The position numbers were made by a program, and so were the translations under genes. Below, piece after piece: positions 55,613 through 64,000 of a stretch of DNA of 64,000 bases. The DNA is from CAWEYO01 sp963813315 (GTDB taxonomy: Bacteria; Pseudomonadota; Alphaproteobacteria; Rhizobiales; Rhizobiaceae). Position 1 is the stretch's first letter; every line of letters begins with the position of its first letter. The stretch lies in assembly GCA_963813315.1 (NCBI GenBank), contig CAWEYO010000027.1, positions 1 to 64,000 of the forward strand. The letters are read 5' to 3'. Below the pieces are notes generated by a model that saw only the letters and a program-made list of their open reading frames with translations, did no database searches and was not told the DNA's origin.

Positions 55613-56866
55613 ATGGCCGAAACGAAAACCGCGACTGCCCGCCGGGAGGGACCCCGCCTCGATGTTCTCGTCGCCGGGGCCGGCTATGTCGGCCTTGCCG
55701 CGGCCGTTTCCATTCGCGACGCACGGCCGAATCTGAAGGTCGCCATCGTCGATGCCGCTCCGGGGGGGTCCTGGGAAAGGGATACGCGCGCATCGGCAAT
55801 CGCAGCGGCCGCATGCCGCATGCTTGGCCGGCTCGGCTGCTGGGACGAGATCGCGCCGGAAGCGCAGGCGATCACCGAAATGATCGTCACCGATTCGCGC
55901 ACGACAGACCCGGTGCGACCGGTATTTCTTACCTTCGGCGGCGAGGTCTCTCCCGGCGAGCCCTTCGCGCACATGGTGGACAACAAGGTGTTGAACCGGT
56001 CGCTGCGCCGGCGCGCCGGCGAACTCGGAATCGACATCATTGAGGGTGTGGCGGTCAACGGTTTCGAGCGCGGGCCAGCCAACATGCTGGTCCATCTTGC
56101 CGATGGGATCGTGGTCAACACGCGGTTGCTTGTCGCGGCCGACGGCGTGAATTCCAGGCTGCGCGCAATGGCCGGCATCCGGACCGTCGACTTCGACTAC
56201 GGCCAGTCTGGCATCGTCTGCACGGTGTCGCACGAGCGCCCCCACAATGGCCGCGCCGAAGAGCACTTCCTGCCCGCCGGCCCGTTCGCCATTTTGCCAC
56301 TCACCGGCGATCGCTCCTCAATCGTCTGGACCGAACGCACCGAGGACGCCAATCGACTGATCGCGGCGGATGGGCTGGTTTTCGAAATGGAGCTCGAGCA
56401 ACGATTTGGGCTGAAACTGGGAGAAATCCGTGTCGAGGGAACGCCCCGCGCCTGGCCGCTGGGGCTGAAACTGGCGCGCGCTTTCGTGGCGCAGCGTTTC
56501 GCTCTGGCAGGCGATGCAGCGCACGGCATCCACCCGATCGCCGGGCAGGGCCTCAATCTCGGCTTCAAGGACGTGGCCGCTCTGGCCGAAACTGTCGTCG
56601 ACGCCGACCGTCTTGGCCAGGACATCGGTGCGCTCGACGTGCTGCAGCGCTACGAACGCTGGCGGCGCTTCGATACGGTCCAGATGGGCATTACGACGGA
56701 CGTCCTCAACCGCATGTTCTCCAACGATTTCGGCCCGCTGCGGGCGATCCGCGACATCGGTCTGGGTGTCGTGGACCGCATACCGCGCGTGAAGGAATTT
56801 TTTATTCGGCAGGCTTCGGGGCTTTCCGCCGACATGCCGAGGCTGCTGCGGGGCGAAGCTATCTAA
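55613..56866 (+). CDS. UbiH/UbiF/VisC-type FAD-dependent monooxygenase (ubiquinone ring hydroxylase)
   Basis: About 417 residues. FAD-binding GxGxxG in VLVAGAGYVGLAAAVSIRDA, the middle NAD(P)H/FAD motif LVAADGVNSRLRAMAGI, and GDAAHGIHPIAGQGLNLGFK, the hallmark of ubiquinone hydroxylases. The start is ATG 55613 with AAGGA 9 bases upstream; ATG 55604 is also possible. Rhizobial genomes have one or two such enzymes that carry out several ring hydroxylations; which position is modified cannot be told here. Confidence 0.9.
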   Translation: MAETKTATARREGPRLDVLVAGAGYVGLAAAVSIRDARPNLKVAIVDAAPGGSWERDTRASAIAAAACRMLGRLGCWDEIAPEAQAITEMIVTDSRTTDPVRPVFLTFGGEVSPGEPFAHMVDNKVLNRSLRRRAGELGIDIIEGVAVNGFERGPANMLVHLADGIVVNTRLLVAADGVNSRLRAMAGIRTVDFDYGQSGIVCTVSHERPHNGRAEEHFLPAGPFAILPLTGDRSSIVWTERTEDANRLIAADGLVFEMELEQRFGLKLGEIRVEGTPRAWPLGLKLARAFVAQRFALAGDAAHGIHPIAGQGLNLGFKDVAALAETVVDADRLGQDIGALDVLQRYERWRRFDTVQMGITTDVLNRMFSNDFGPLRAIRDIGLGVVDRIPRVKEFFIRQASGLSADMPRLLRGEAI

Positions 56867-56986
56867 AAGGCGGCAAGAAGGCCGGCTCGCCGCGTTTCAA
56901 AACTGTCATGGCGTACTGATCCGGCGGCGCTATAGTCACCGGGTCTGCCGCATTGGCCGCCGAAATCCGAACCTCAGGAGGAAACC

Positions 56987-57412
56987 ATGGACCGTCACGC
57001 AACCGCCGTTTGGAAAGGGACGCTGAAAGAAGGCAGCGGCACACTCGCAACGCTGAGCGGAGCGATCAGCGGAGTTCCGTACTCCTTCAAGAACCGCTTC
57101 GAGGACGAGAGCGGCAAATCCGGGACCAATCCGGAAGAGCTGATCGCCGCCGCCCATGCCGGCTGCTATGCCATGCAGCTCTCCCATTTTCTCGCCGAGA
57201 ACGGGACGCCAGCCCAGAAACTCGACGCAAAATCCGTCGTCACACTGGTTCCAGGCACCGGCATCACTGGCAGTGCACTCACTGTGGTAGGCACGGTGCC
57301 GGGGATAGACAACGCCAAGTTCAAGGAACTCGCCGAAAAGGCCAAGGCGGAGTGCCCGGTTTCGCGCGCCCTGGGTGCGATCAATGTGTCGCTCGACGCA
57401 AGGCTCGCCTAG
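56987..57412 (+). CDS. OsmC-family peroxiredoxin
   Basis: A 141-residue thiol peroxidase of the OsmC subgroup that reduces organic hydroperoxides. It has the two active cysteines in AHAGCYAMQLSHFL (Cys about 61) and KAECPVSRALGAI (Cys about 125), and the N-terminal strands HATAVWKGTLKEGSGTLATL. The start is ATG 56987 behind AGGAGG. Intact and monocistronic. Confidence 0.95.
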   Translation: MDRHATAVWKGTLKEGSGTLATLSGAISGVPYSFKNRFEDESGKSGTNPEELIAAAHAGCYAMQLSHFLAENGTPAQKLDAKSVVTLVPGTGITGSALTVVGTVPGIDNAKFKELAEKAKAECPVSRALGAINVSLDARLA

Positions 57413-57835
57413 TGTGGGTGTGTTGATATTCAGGTGATGTTGGTCTGCAAATGGCGGTCTTTTCCGCTTCCGGGAACCGGTTTTCCGTCCGGAATTGCGT
57501 AAAGACAAAAAATTCAGAGCGGTTGACCGATGTCGTCGAAATCGGAACAGCTATGAGAGTAGATGATTCGGCGAGGGCGGGACGATCCTGGCGGATCATC
57601 CATTGAATTCAATCGCTTGGTACGCGGGCGAGCATCTAGCCGATAGGCCTCTTGCCGATGCCGTGGCATCTGCCCCGGCTCGGCTGGCCGGCTCTTTTCA
57701 GGACCTCACAGATCACAATGTCGTCATTTCTCTCTGACCGTGGCAGGTAAGTAACACCGTTTTCATGCGAGTGGTGTTAGGTTCAGCTTGCTTACGGGCG
57801 CTTGGGGTGAATGAAACAGGATGGGAATAAGCTCG
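57413..57835. other. Intergenic region with a dispersed repeat, upstream of the second omp gene
   Basis: About 420 bp. Near 57418-57480 it carries GTTGATATTCAGGT and AAATGGCGG, shared with the region at 22455-22500. The remainder should hold the omp promoter. No gene is seen. Confidence 0.5.
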
Positions 57836-58501
57836 ATGAAACTGATAGCCGCCGCCTTTATTGCAGCTTTGACCAGTACCAGTGCTCTCGCAGCCGATGT
57901 GGTGTTCGAAGAGCCGCCAGCACCCGTGGTCGCCGAAATACCGATATTCACGTGGACAGGCGGTTATATCGGTGTGCAGGGCGGCTATCTCTGGTCCGAC
58001 GTCGACTTTGATGACTCCTTTGAGGGCGAACTGTTCTCGGACAGCTTCAATGGAGGCCTCTTAGGCGGCTATATCGGCTACAACTGGCAGACCGGACCGT
58101 GGGTGTTCGGGGCGGAAGGCGACTTGAACGCGGTGTGGAACGACGAGACCTTTACTGTCGGTGCGTTCGATGTCGATGTCGGCAGTGACTATCTGGCTTC
58201 CTTGCGGGGCCGTGTGGGCTACGCGATCGACCGTACGTTGATATTCGCCACCGCAGGTGTTGCCTTTACCCAGGCGTCCGCAGAAGCCGACGTTGGCAAC
58301 GCCACTGTTAGTGTGGACCAGGATTTTACGGGCTGGACCATTGGTGCCGGCGCCGAATACGCCTTCACCAACAACTGGGTCGGCCGCGTCGAATACCGGT
58401 ATTACGATTTCGGCGACCAATCGTTCAGCGACATCACCAACTTCGGCGATGCCAAACTCACAAACAACACGGTCACCCTTGGTATCGCTTACAAGTGGTA
58501 A
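57836..58501 (+). CDS. Omp25/Omp31-type outer-membrane beta-barrel protein, second copy
   Basis: A 221-residue barrel. The signal peptide MKLIAAAFIAALTSTSALAA begins at ATG 57836 (ATG 57821 upstream is possible but has no signal character). Same strand order as the paralogue at 15645-16331: FTWTGGYIGVQGGYLWSDVD, YIGYNWQTGPWVFGAEGDLN, SLRGRVGYAIDRTLIFATAG, GAGAEYAFTNNWVGRVEYRY and a C-terminal LGIAYKW. The two differ mainly in surface loops. A strong terminator follows. Confidence 0.9.
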   Translation: MKLIAAAFIAALTSTSALAADVVFEEPPAPVVAEIPIFTWTGGYIGVQGGYLWSDVDFDDSFEGELFSDSFNGGLLGGYIGYNWQTGPWVFGAEGDLNAVWNDETFTVGAFDVDVGSDYLASLRGRVGYAIDRTLIFATAGVAFTQASAEADVGNATVSVDQDFTGWTIGAGAEYAFTNNWVGRVEYRYYDFGDQSFSDITNFGDAKLTNNTVTLGIAYKW

Positions 58502-58521
58502 TCGTTGCGGCAACAAAAAGA

Positions 58522-58550
58522 GGCCCGGACATTGTTCGGGCCTTTTTTTT
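58522..58550 (+). terminator. Rho-independent terminator of the second omp gene
   Basis: GGCCCGGACATTGTTCGGGCC hairpin followed by eight T, 20 bp after the stop. Confidence 0.9.
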
Positions 58551-58566
58551 GAACTGCAAAAGTTGA

Positions 58567-59181
58567 TCAGTGCCCGGCGATTCCCTTGTGGGCCGATGCA
58601 CCCCATAGGCTCTCCACGCGACCGTCGCGCCCGCAGCCCGAACGATAGTAATTGTAGCGAAGCGGATTCTTCCGGTAATAGTCCTGATGGTAATCCTCGG
58701 CGGGCCAGAATGCCGGGGCGCGTGCAATTTCTGTGACGATCGGCCTCCCAAGCTCAGCGGCAGCCCTCTTCCGTGACTTTTCGGCGGCCTTCACGTCGGC
58801 GGCGCCGGTAGCATAGATGGCCGTGGTGTAGCTATGGCCGCGATCACAGAATTGCCCGCCAGCGTCTGTCGGATCGACCGAATGCCAGAACACGTCGAGC
58901 AGTGTTGCGTAGTTCACCTTGGTTGAATCGTATTCGATCCTGACGGCTTCGCGGTGTCCGGCCTCCGAATAATTGCGGTAGGTCGGATTCTTCGACGACC
59001 CTCCGATATAGCCCGACGTCGTCGACAAGACGCCCGGAACCGCGTCGAAATCCGATTCTACGCACCAGAAGCATCCCCCGGCAAAGATCGCTGTCCGCGT
59101 CTCGGCCCGGGCGGCGCCAATCTCAACCGGAAGCGCCAAGACAAGGATGGTCAGCAGAAAAGCAGAAACCTTGCGAGACAT
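58567..59181 (-). CDS. msrA: Peptide methionine sulfoxide reductase MsrA, exported
   Basis: A 204-residue enzyme that reduces methionine-S-sulfoxide. The start is ATG 59181 (MSRKVSAFLLTILVLALPVE), giving a signal peptide; the longer open frame is unlikely. Catalytic Cys in IFAGGCFWCVESDFD, then SGYIGGSSKNPTYRNYSEAG, HREAVRIEYDSTKVNY, WHSVDPTDAGGQFCDRGHSY and AEDYHQDYYRKNP. Export implies repair of periplasmic proteins. Convergent with the omp gene. Confidence 0.93.
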   Translation of the reverse strand: MSRKVSAFLLTILVLALPVEIGAARAETRTAIFAGGCFWCVESDFDAVPGVLSTTSGYIGGSSKNPTYRNYSEAGHREAVRIEYDSTKVNYATLLDVFWHSVDPTDAGGQFCDRGHSYTTAIYATGAADVKAAEKSRKRAAAELGRPIVTEIARAPAFWPAEDYHQDYYRKNPLRYNYYRSGCGRDGRVESLWGASAHKGIAGH

Positions 59182-59323
59182 CTCGATTCCGATTTTTCGG
59201 GCCGATGCGGTTAACGTACCGGAGTTGCCCACGGTTTCAAATCAAGACGCAACACGGCTGCGTGATCGGGTGAGCGGGTTGCAACCCTCAATTGGGGCCG
59301 GCCGGATCGGCTTTCCTGTTCCT

Positions 59324-60103
59324 TCACACTCTCCGCTCGACCATCATCTTCTTGATTTCGGCGATTGCCTTCGCAGGATTGAGGCCCTTGGGACAGGTTT
59401 GCGCGCAGTTCATGATGGTGTGGCACCGATAGAGCCGGAATGGGTCTTCCAGATTGTCAAGCCGCTCGCCGGTTGCCTCGTCGCGGGAGTCGATCAGCCA
59501 GCGATAGGCCTGGAGAAGCACTGCCGGCCCCAGATAGCGCTCGCCGTTCCACCAGTAGCTCGGGCAGGAAGTCTGGCAGCAGAAGCAAAGGATGCACTCG
59601 TAGAGCCCGTCGAGTTTCTGCCTGTCCTCGTGGCTCTGCAGCCATTCCTTCGCCGGCTGTGGCGACACCGTCTGGAGCCATGGTTCGACTGAGGTAAGCT
59701 GCGCATAGGGAACGGTGAGGTCCGGCACCAGATCCTTCACCACCGGCATGTGGGGCAGCGGATATACCTTCACCGCGCCGGATATATCATCCATGCCCTT
59801 CGTGCAGGCGAGCGTATTGGAGCCGTCGATGTTCATCGCACAGGAGCCGCAAATGCCCTCGCGGCAGGATCGGCGCAAGGTCAGTGTCGGATCGATCTTG
59901 TTCTTGATCCATAGGAGTCCGTCGAGAACCATCGGCCCGCAATCGTCCAGATCGACGAAATAGGTGTCCATGCGCGGGTTTTCGTCGTCGTCAGGCGACC
60001 AGCGGTAGATGCGGTACTCGCGCAAGTTTACCGCGCCATCCGGCTTCGGCCAGGTCTTGCCCGGCTTGACTTGCGAGTTTTTCGGCAGCGTAAGCTCGAC
60101 CAT
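59324..60103 (-). CDS. sdhB: Succinate dehydrogenase iron-sulfur subunit
   Basis: A 259-residue subunit of complex II carrying three Fe-S clusters. The start is ATG 60103 (MVELTLPKNSQVKPGK). [2Fe-2S] ligands in SCREGICGSCAMNIDG and TLACTKG, [4Fe-4S] and [3Fe-4S] ligands in ECILCFCCQTSCPSYWWNG and CHTIMNCAQTCPKGLNPAKA. Last gene of sdhC-D-A-B. Confidence 0.97.
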   Translation of the reverse strand: MVELTLPKNSQVKPGKTWPKPDGAVNLREYRIYRWSPDDDENPRMDTYFVDLDDCGPMVLDGLLWIKNKIDPTLTLRRSCREGICGSCAMNIDGSNTLACTKGMDDISGAVKVYPLPHMPVVKDLVPDLTVPYAQLTSVEPWLQTVSPQPAKEWLQSHEDRQKLDGLYECILCFCCQTSCPSYWWNGERYLGPAVLLQAYRWLIDSRDEATGERLDNLEDPFRLYRCHTIMNCAQTCPKGLNPAKAIAEIKKMMVERRV

Positions 60104-60193
60104 CAGCACATCCCCTGGCAGGAAATCACTTGCACCGCTCCTTGCGTCCGGCTCGAATAGCCGGTGCTCGGCAGGGAAGGTGACCGCGTCACG

Positions 60194-62035
60194 TCAATAC
60201 ACCCTTGCCTTCGGCGCGATTTTGGCAAGGCTGATGCCACCGCGCGCTTCATCGACCAGCGGCTCGGTGTGCACCGGCCGATAGGCGAGCGTGACCTTGC
60301 CGTCCGCGGCGACCCAGGACAGCGTGTGCTTGCGCCAGTTATTGTCGTCGCGGGCTGAAAAGTCCTCGCGGGCATGCGCTCCGCGGCTTTCCTTGCGCGC
60401 CTCGGCTCCATAGACCGTGGCGATGGCGTTGACCATCAGGTTCTCAAGCTCCAGCGTCTCGACGAGGTCGGAATTCCAGATCATCGAACGATCCTGGACC
60501 TTGATGTCGGAGAGTTCGTTCCACAGCACCGACATACGCCGGCAGCCCTGCGCCAGCGATTCCTGCGCACGGAAAACGGCCGCATCCTCCTGCATGGTTT
60601 TTTGCATCTTCTCGCGCAGGAAGGCAGTCGGCGTGCCGCCATCGGCGTGCCGCAGCCGGTCGAACCTCTCCATGATCTTGTCGACCGACCCGCCGTTGAG
60701 CGCCGGCACTGAAGCTTCGCGGTCGACCACTTCGCCAGCGCGGATCGCCGCGGCGCGGCCAAACACGACCAGATCGATCAGCGAATTGGAGCCGAGCCGG
60801 TTGGCGCCATGCACCGAGGCGCAACCGGCCTCGCCGACCGCCATCAGGCCGGGCTGCACCCGGTCGGGGTCTTGCGCGGTCGGGTTCAGCACTTCGCCCC
60901 AGTAGTTCGTGGGGATGCCGCCCATATTGTAGTGGACCGTCGGCAGCACCGGTATCGGCTCCCTGGTGACATCGACGCCCGCGAAAATCTTCGCCGATTC
61001 CGAAATGCCAGGCAGCCTTTCATGCAGCACCGCCGGATCGAGATGGTCGAGGTGAAGGAAAATGTGATCCTTGTTTCTGCCGACACCGCGGCCCTCGCGG
61101 ATCTCGATGGTCATGCAGCGGGATACGACATCGCGCGAGGCGAGGTCCTTGGCCGACGGTGCATAGCGCTCCATGAAGCGCTCACCTTCGGCGTTGACCA
61201 GATATCCGCCTTCGCCCCGCGCTCCCTCGGTAATAAGGCAGCCGGCGCCGTAAATACCGGTCGGGTGGAACTGAACGAATTCCATATCCTGCAGCGGCAG
61301 GCCGGCACGCGCGATCATCCCGCCGCCGTCGCCGGTGCAGGTATGCGCCGAAGTCGCCGAGAAATAGGCACGTCCGTAGCCGCCGGTAGCCAGCACCACC
61401 ATCTTGGCCGCGAAGCGGTGGATCGTGCCGTCATCGAGGTTCCAGGCAACGACACCGGTGCACACGCCGTCATCAGACATGATCAGGTCGAGCGCGAAAT
61501 ACTCGATGAAAAATTGCGCGTTGTTCTTCAGCGACTGGCCGTAGAGCGTGTGCAGGATCGCGTGCCCGGTGCGGTCGGCCGCCGCGCAGGTGCGTTGCAC
61601 CGGCGGTCCGTCGCCGAAGTTCATCATGTGGCCGCCGAACGGCCGCTGATAGATCCGCCCTTCCTCCGTGCGTGAGAACGGCACGCCGTAGTGCTCGAGC
61701 TCGTAGACCGCTGCCGGTGCCTCGCGCGCCAGATATTCCATGGCGTCGACGTCGCCCAGCCAGTCCGATCCCTTGACCGTGTCGTACATGTGCCACTGCC
61801 AGTTGTCAGGGCCCATGTTGGAAAGCGAGGCCGCGATGCCGCCCTGCGCGGCGACCGTGTGCGAACGGGTTGGGAAGACTTTCGTGATGCAGGCGGTCCT
61901 GAGCCCCTGTTCGGCCATGCCGAGCGTGGCGCGAAGGCCCGCGCCGCCCGCTCCCACCACGACGACGTCGAACTTGTGGTCAACGTAGGTGTAAGCCTTG
62001 CCGGCTGCCGGGGCGCCTGTATTTGCGATTGCCAC
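60194..62035 (-). CDS. sdhA: Succinate dehydrogenase flavoprotein subunit
   Basis: A 613-residue flavoprotein that oxidises succinate to fumarate. N-terminal FAD site VVVGAGGAGLRATLGMAEQG; the covalent FAD histidine is in FPTRSHTVAAQGGIAASL. Substrate site: HTCTGDGGGMIARAGLPLQD, EFVQFHPTGIYG, VTREPIPVLPTVHYNMGGIP and the Arg-bearing SVHGANRLGSNSLIDLVVFG. The C-terminal domain is complete. Four bases separate it from sdhD. Confidence 0.97.
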   Translation of the reverse strand: MAIANTGAPAAGKAYTYVDHKFDVVVVGAGGAGLRATLGMAEQGLRTACITKVFPTRSHTVAAQGGIAASLSNMGPDNWQWHMYDTVKGSDWLGDVDAMEYLAREAPAAVYELEHYGVPFSRTEEGRIYQRPFGGHMMNFGDGPPVQRTCAAADRTGHAILHTLYGQSLKNNAQFFIEYFALDLIMSDDGVCTGVVAWNLDDGTIHRFAAKMVVLATGGYGRAYFSATSAHTCTGDGGGMIARAGLPLQDMEFVQFHPTGIYGAGCLITEGARGEGGYLVNAEGERFMERYAPSAKDLASRDVVSRCMTIEIREGRGVGRNKDHIFLHLDHLDPAVLHERLPGISESAKIFAGVDVTREPIPVLPTVHYNMGGIPTNYWGEVLNPTAQDPDRVQPGLMAVGEAGCASVHGANRLGSNSLIDLVVFGRAAAIRAGEVVDREASVPALNGGSVDKIMERFDRLRHADGGTPTAFLREKMQKTMQEDAAVFRAQESLAQGCRRMSVLWNELSDIKVQDRSMIWNSDLVETLELENLMVNAIATVYGAEARKESRGAHAREDFSARDDNNWRKHTLSWVAADGKVTLAYRPVHTEPLVDEARGGISLAKIAPKARVY

Positions 62036-62038
62036 GAG

Positions 62039-62413
62039 TTAGCCTCCGAAAGCGATCTTGAGAATGGCGAACACCGTCATTGCGCCGATCGCACCGGCGA
62101 AGAAGATGTTGAGCAGCAGCAGTGCAATCCTGGCCGCTTCGCCATGCGCATAGTCCTCGATGATGATCTGCATTCCGAGGCGCATATGGTCGAGACTGAC
62201 CAGGATGAAAAGCGCCACCATCAGCGCGACAAGCGGATGGCCCAATGACGCGCGCACCTGTGCATAGCCCGCACCCTTGACCGACAGCACCCACCCGACA
62301 ACGAACAGCGAAAGCGGCAGCAGCGCGACCGAGGTGAGGCGGATGCGCCAGAAATGGCCGGTCCCCTCCCGGGCGGATCCGAGCCCGCGGACCTTGTTAA
62401 GCGGGGTTCTCAT
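62039..62413 (-). CDS. sdhD: Succinate dehydrogenase membrane anchor subunit
   Basis: A 124-residue anchor with three membrane helices (about residues 28-48, 60-80, 98-120). The start is ATG 62413 (MRTPLNKVRGLGSAREGTGH); ATGs at 62422 and 62425 are alternatives. The haem b ligand His is in LVSLDHMRLGMQIIIEDYAH, the usual motif. Between sdhC and sdhA. Confidence 0.9.
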   Translation of the reverse strand: MRTPLNKVRGLGSAREGTGHFWRIRLTSVALLPLSLFVVGWVLSVKGAGYAQVRASLGHPLVALMVALFILVSLDHMRLGMQIIIEDYAHGEAARIALLLLNIFFAGAIGAMTVFAILKIAFGG

Positions 62414-62431
62414 ATCAGCCATCATCGACCC

Positions 62432-62831
62432 CTATCTGCCGACCAGAAGATAACCGGCCCAGATGGCCAGCGTCAGTAGAACCGAGCCGCCGAGCGTGGC
62501 CCAGGCGAGCGCGGTGGACGTGCGCTTCTCCAGTCCGTGACCCGTATCCCATATCAGGTGCCGTACACCGCCGAGGAGATGGAGCATCAGCGCCCAGGTG
62601 TAGCCGAACAGAATGAGAAGCCCGATCCAGGATCCGAGGATGCCGTCGACAAACTGGAAATAGGGCTCGGACGTGGCGGCCGCGATCAGCCACCAGGCAA
62701 CCAGCAGCGTACCGGCATAGAGGGCGGCACCCGTTAATGCGATGCAGGATCGACATCAACATGGTAGCCGGCCATCGATAGACGGTCAGGTGCGGTGAAA
62801 GCGGTCTCGCCCGGATAGCAGACTTGGTCAT
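62432..62831 (-). pseudogene. sdhC: Succinate dehydrogenase cytochrome b556 subunit, frameshifted after codon 32
   Basis: The large membrane anchor. The start MTKSAIRARPLSPHLTVYRW is at 62831, and ATMLMSILHRI leads into the first helix. As given, the frame then reads an Arg/Cys-rich run. At about 62734 ATTAACGGGTGCC stands where ATTACGGGTGCC would give HRITGAALYAGTLLVAWWL, and the corrected frame ends in GYLLVGR at 62432 (132 residues). One extra A explains it. Complex II needs this subunit and the rest of the operon is intact, so a sequence error is more likely than true loss. Confidence 0.85.
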
Positions 62832-63064
62832 GGCTCTCCCAGTGCGGTCTCCCGATCTCCCTCAAAGCGCGAGCGCGACTTCAAGCTGCGATCTCCGGCC
62901 ACGGTTTCTAATGCCCTTTTTGCACTGCGTCAAAGCCGAAAAACCGTTTCCCGGCATCTGTTTAGTGCTGCTTTCGGGCTTCAATCGATTTTAGAGCAAG
63001 ATGCCCCGCCAGCATGGGCAAGGGCCATGAACCCGCTGTCTCGCATCGGGGGTCCAGCCCATCA

Positions 63065-63529
63065 TCATCGCCCGTCGAAGCGGATGACGAAGCTGGTCCA
63101 ATCGGCGGGGGCGGCGACCTGCTCGTAGAGTTTTCTGCCATCCTCCGGTTGCCGCGGAGCGTTTAGCGTCAGCATCGTCCAGCCGCGCTCGTCGGCTTGG
63201 TCGGCAAGCAGGTCGACCAAGGCTTTGGCGATTCCCTTTGCCCGGAATTCATGATGAACATAGATGTGATCGCAGGCTCCGCAACGCATGCCGGAGACCG
63301 GCTCCGGCATGTCGGTGAAAATCGCGAACCCGACAAGCTTGCCGTCGACGCGCGCGCCAAGGATTTCCGCGGTGCGGTCCTGCAGAAGAGTTTCGGCATA
63401 GAATTTATCGGGCCGCCGCGGCGCGCCGCGCTTGAGCGCCTGAACGTAGTCAGCGAGCAGCGGCGCGAATTCGGGCGCGTCATTCAAACGGAGATGGGCG
63501 ATGTCTATCGTGTGGTTCACGGCGCTCAT
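63065..63529 (-). CDS. GNAT-family N-acetyltransferase
   Basis: A 154-residue acetyltransferase. Acetyl-CoA-binding motif A is visible in HIYVHHEFRAKGIAKALVDL (R-x-x-G-I-A), preceded by GFAIFTDMPEPVSGM and followed by LTLNAPRQPEDGRKLYEQV (motif B with Tyr). The substrate is unknown. Monocistronic between the sdh operon and the last gene. Confidence 0.85.
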   Translation of the reverse strand: MSAVNHTIDIAHLRLNDAPEFAPLLADYVQALKRGAPRRPDKFYAETLLQDRTAEILGARVDGKLVGFAIFTDMPEPVSGMRCGACDHIYVHHEFRAKGIAKALVDLLADQADERGWTMLTLNAPRQPEDGRKLYEQVAAPADWTSFVIRFDGR

Positions 63530-63661
63530 GCGCTACCCATGGGAGCATTAACCATGTCTGTCAATTGGACGGATTACCGAGGCCGCGCCCCTTAACAAAG
63601 GTTAAGAATAAGTTAACGTAGCAATTGAGGAAGCGATGGATCGCTTCAGGGAGGACGCTCG

Positions 63662-64000
63662 ATGCGTTTTCGTACCATGGGCCGGTCGCCGGCCATTTTG
63701 CGTGCCGTACTGCTTGCAGGGGCCGCCGCGGTCGGCATATCGGGCTCCGCGTCCGCGGAAAGCCGCCTTCACGATTTTGTCTATTCCGATTCGTTCGGCA
63801 ATCTGATCGTCCAGAGCCCCTACGGCTACAAGCGTATCATTGTCGGCGAAGGCCGCCTTGCCAGGAAGATGTCGAGCCACAGCGGGAACGGCCGGCCCAA
63901 GATTGTCTATGCCGAACCGGCGGACGGCTACTACTATGGATGCTACCGGCCGGCGGTCCTCCTGAAGGGCCGCGGCTACATGTACGGCTTGCCCGACGGC
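63662..64000 (+). CDS. Exported hypothetical protein (3' end outside window)
   Basis: The first 113 residues of a secreted protein. The start is ATG 63662 behind AGGGAGGACG. The signal peptide (RAVLLAGAAAVGISGSASAE) is cleaved near residue 33, followed by a Tyr-rich region (NLIVQSPYGYKRIIVG, PADGYYYGCYRPAVLLKG). A similar Tyr-rich exported protein is common in Rhizobiales, but I do not know a function. The frame is open at the window edge. Confidence 0.7.
   Translation, partial: MRFRTMGRSPAILRAVLLAGAAAVGISGSASAESRLHDFVYSDSFGNLIVQSPYGYKRIIVGEGRLARKMSSHSGNGRPKIVYAEPADGYYYGCYRPAVLLKGRGYMYGLPDG

Overview
The window looks like chromosome of an alphaproteobacterium of the order Hyphomicrobiales (Rhizobiales), closest in feel to Mesorhizobium and other Phyllobacteriaceae. 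The reasons are the high-GC coding, the hemC-hemD-mitofilin-HemY order, sdhC-D-A-B, glnK-amtB, a Usg protein, Omp25/31-type barrels, and dispersed hairpin repeats of the kinds common in rhizobia. Family assignments come from reading translations; no database search was run.

Left part (1-20 kb), accessory. It opens with a phage-type family A DNA polymerase fragment, a 32-base A run and an IS630-family element. A minus-strand cluster follows: aspartate 4-decarboxylase (aspD), a DUF3141 protein, phosphate acetyltransferase (pta), acetate kinase (ackA) and an enoyl-ACP reductase (fabI). Next is an exported trio, DUF3300, DUF2950 and an LTXXQ (Spy-like) protein, then a VOC protein, an Omp25-type barrel, a DUF4326 protein and several small genes. 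Nearly every longer gene here carries a one-base indel that breaks an otherwise well-kept frame. The region ends at the 3' side of a tRNA-Arg(CCG).

Middle (20-42 kb), mostly core. It holds a D,D-carboxypeptidase, a phytochelatin-synthase-like protease, a tRNA-like sequence, an HWE histidine kinase, an MFS exporter, a class I amidotransferase and a TerB protein. The haem block (hemC, hemD, COG4223 mitofilin-like, HemY-like TPR) is divergent from tsaD-gpsA-yciI-EVE-methyltransferase. Then come DUF1761, Usg, YggS, leuS-lptE and an acyltransferase.

Right part (42-64 kb). A strongly acidic RTX-repeat gene with a broken frame is followed by an L,D-transpeptidase, an OtpR/CenR-like response regulator with a cyclic-nucleotide-binding neighbour, xthA, lolA, ftsK, glnK-amtB behind a sigma-54-type promoter, tesB, a UbiH-type monooxygenase, an OsmC protein, a second Omp25-type barrel (paralogue of the first), msrA, the succinate dehydrogenase operon, a GNAT protein and the start of an exported protein that runs off the window.

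Small non-coding elements run through the window: at least three families of hairpin elements bounded by TA, a RIME-like inverted repeat pair, two long inverted repeats before DUF1761, and a four-copy 39-bp tandem hairpin between yciI and the EVE gene. I found no CRISPR array, rRNA or complete defence or secretion system. The best leads for something undescribed are the tandem hairpin array, the TA-bounded elements whose ends resemble the IS630 copy, the acidic long-period RTX protein, the DUF3141-Pta frame fusion and the DUF3300-DUF2950-LTXXQ envelope cluster.
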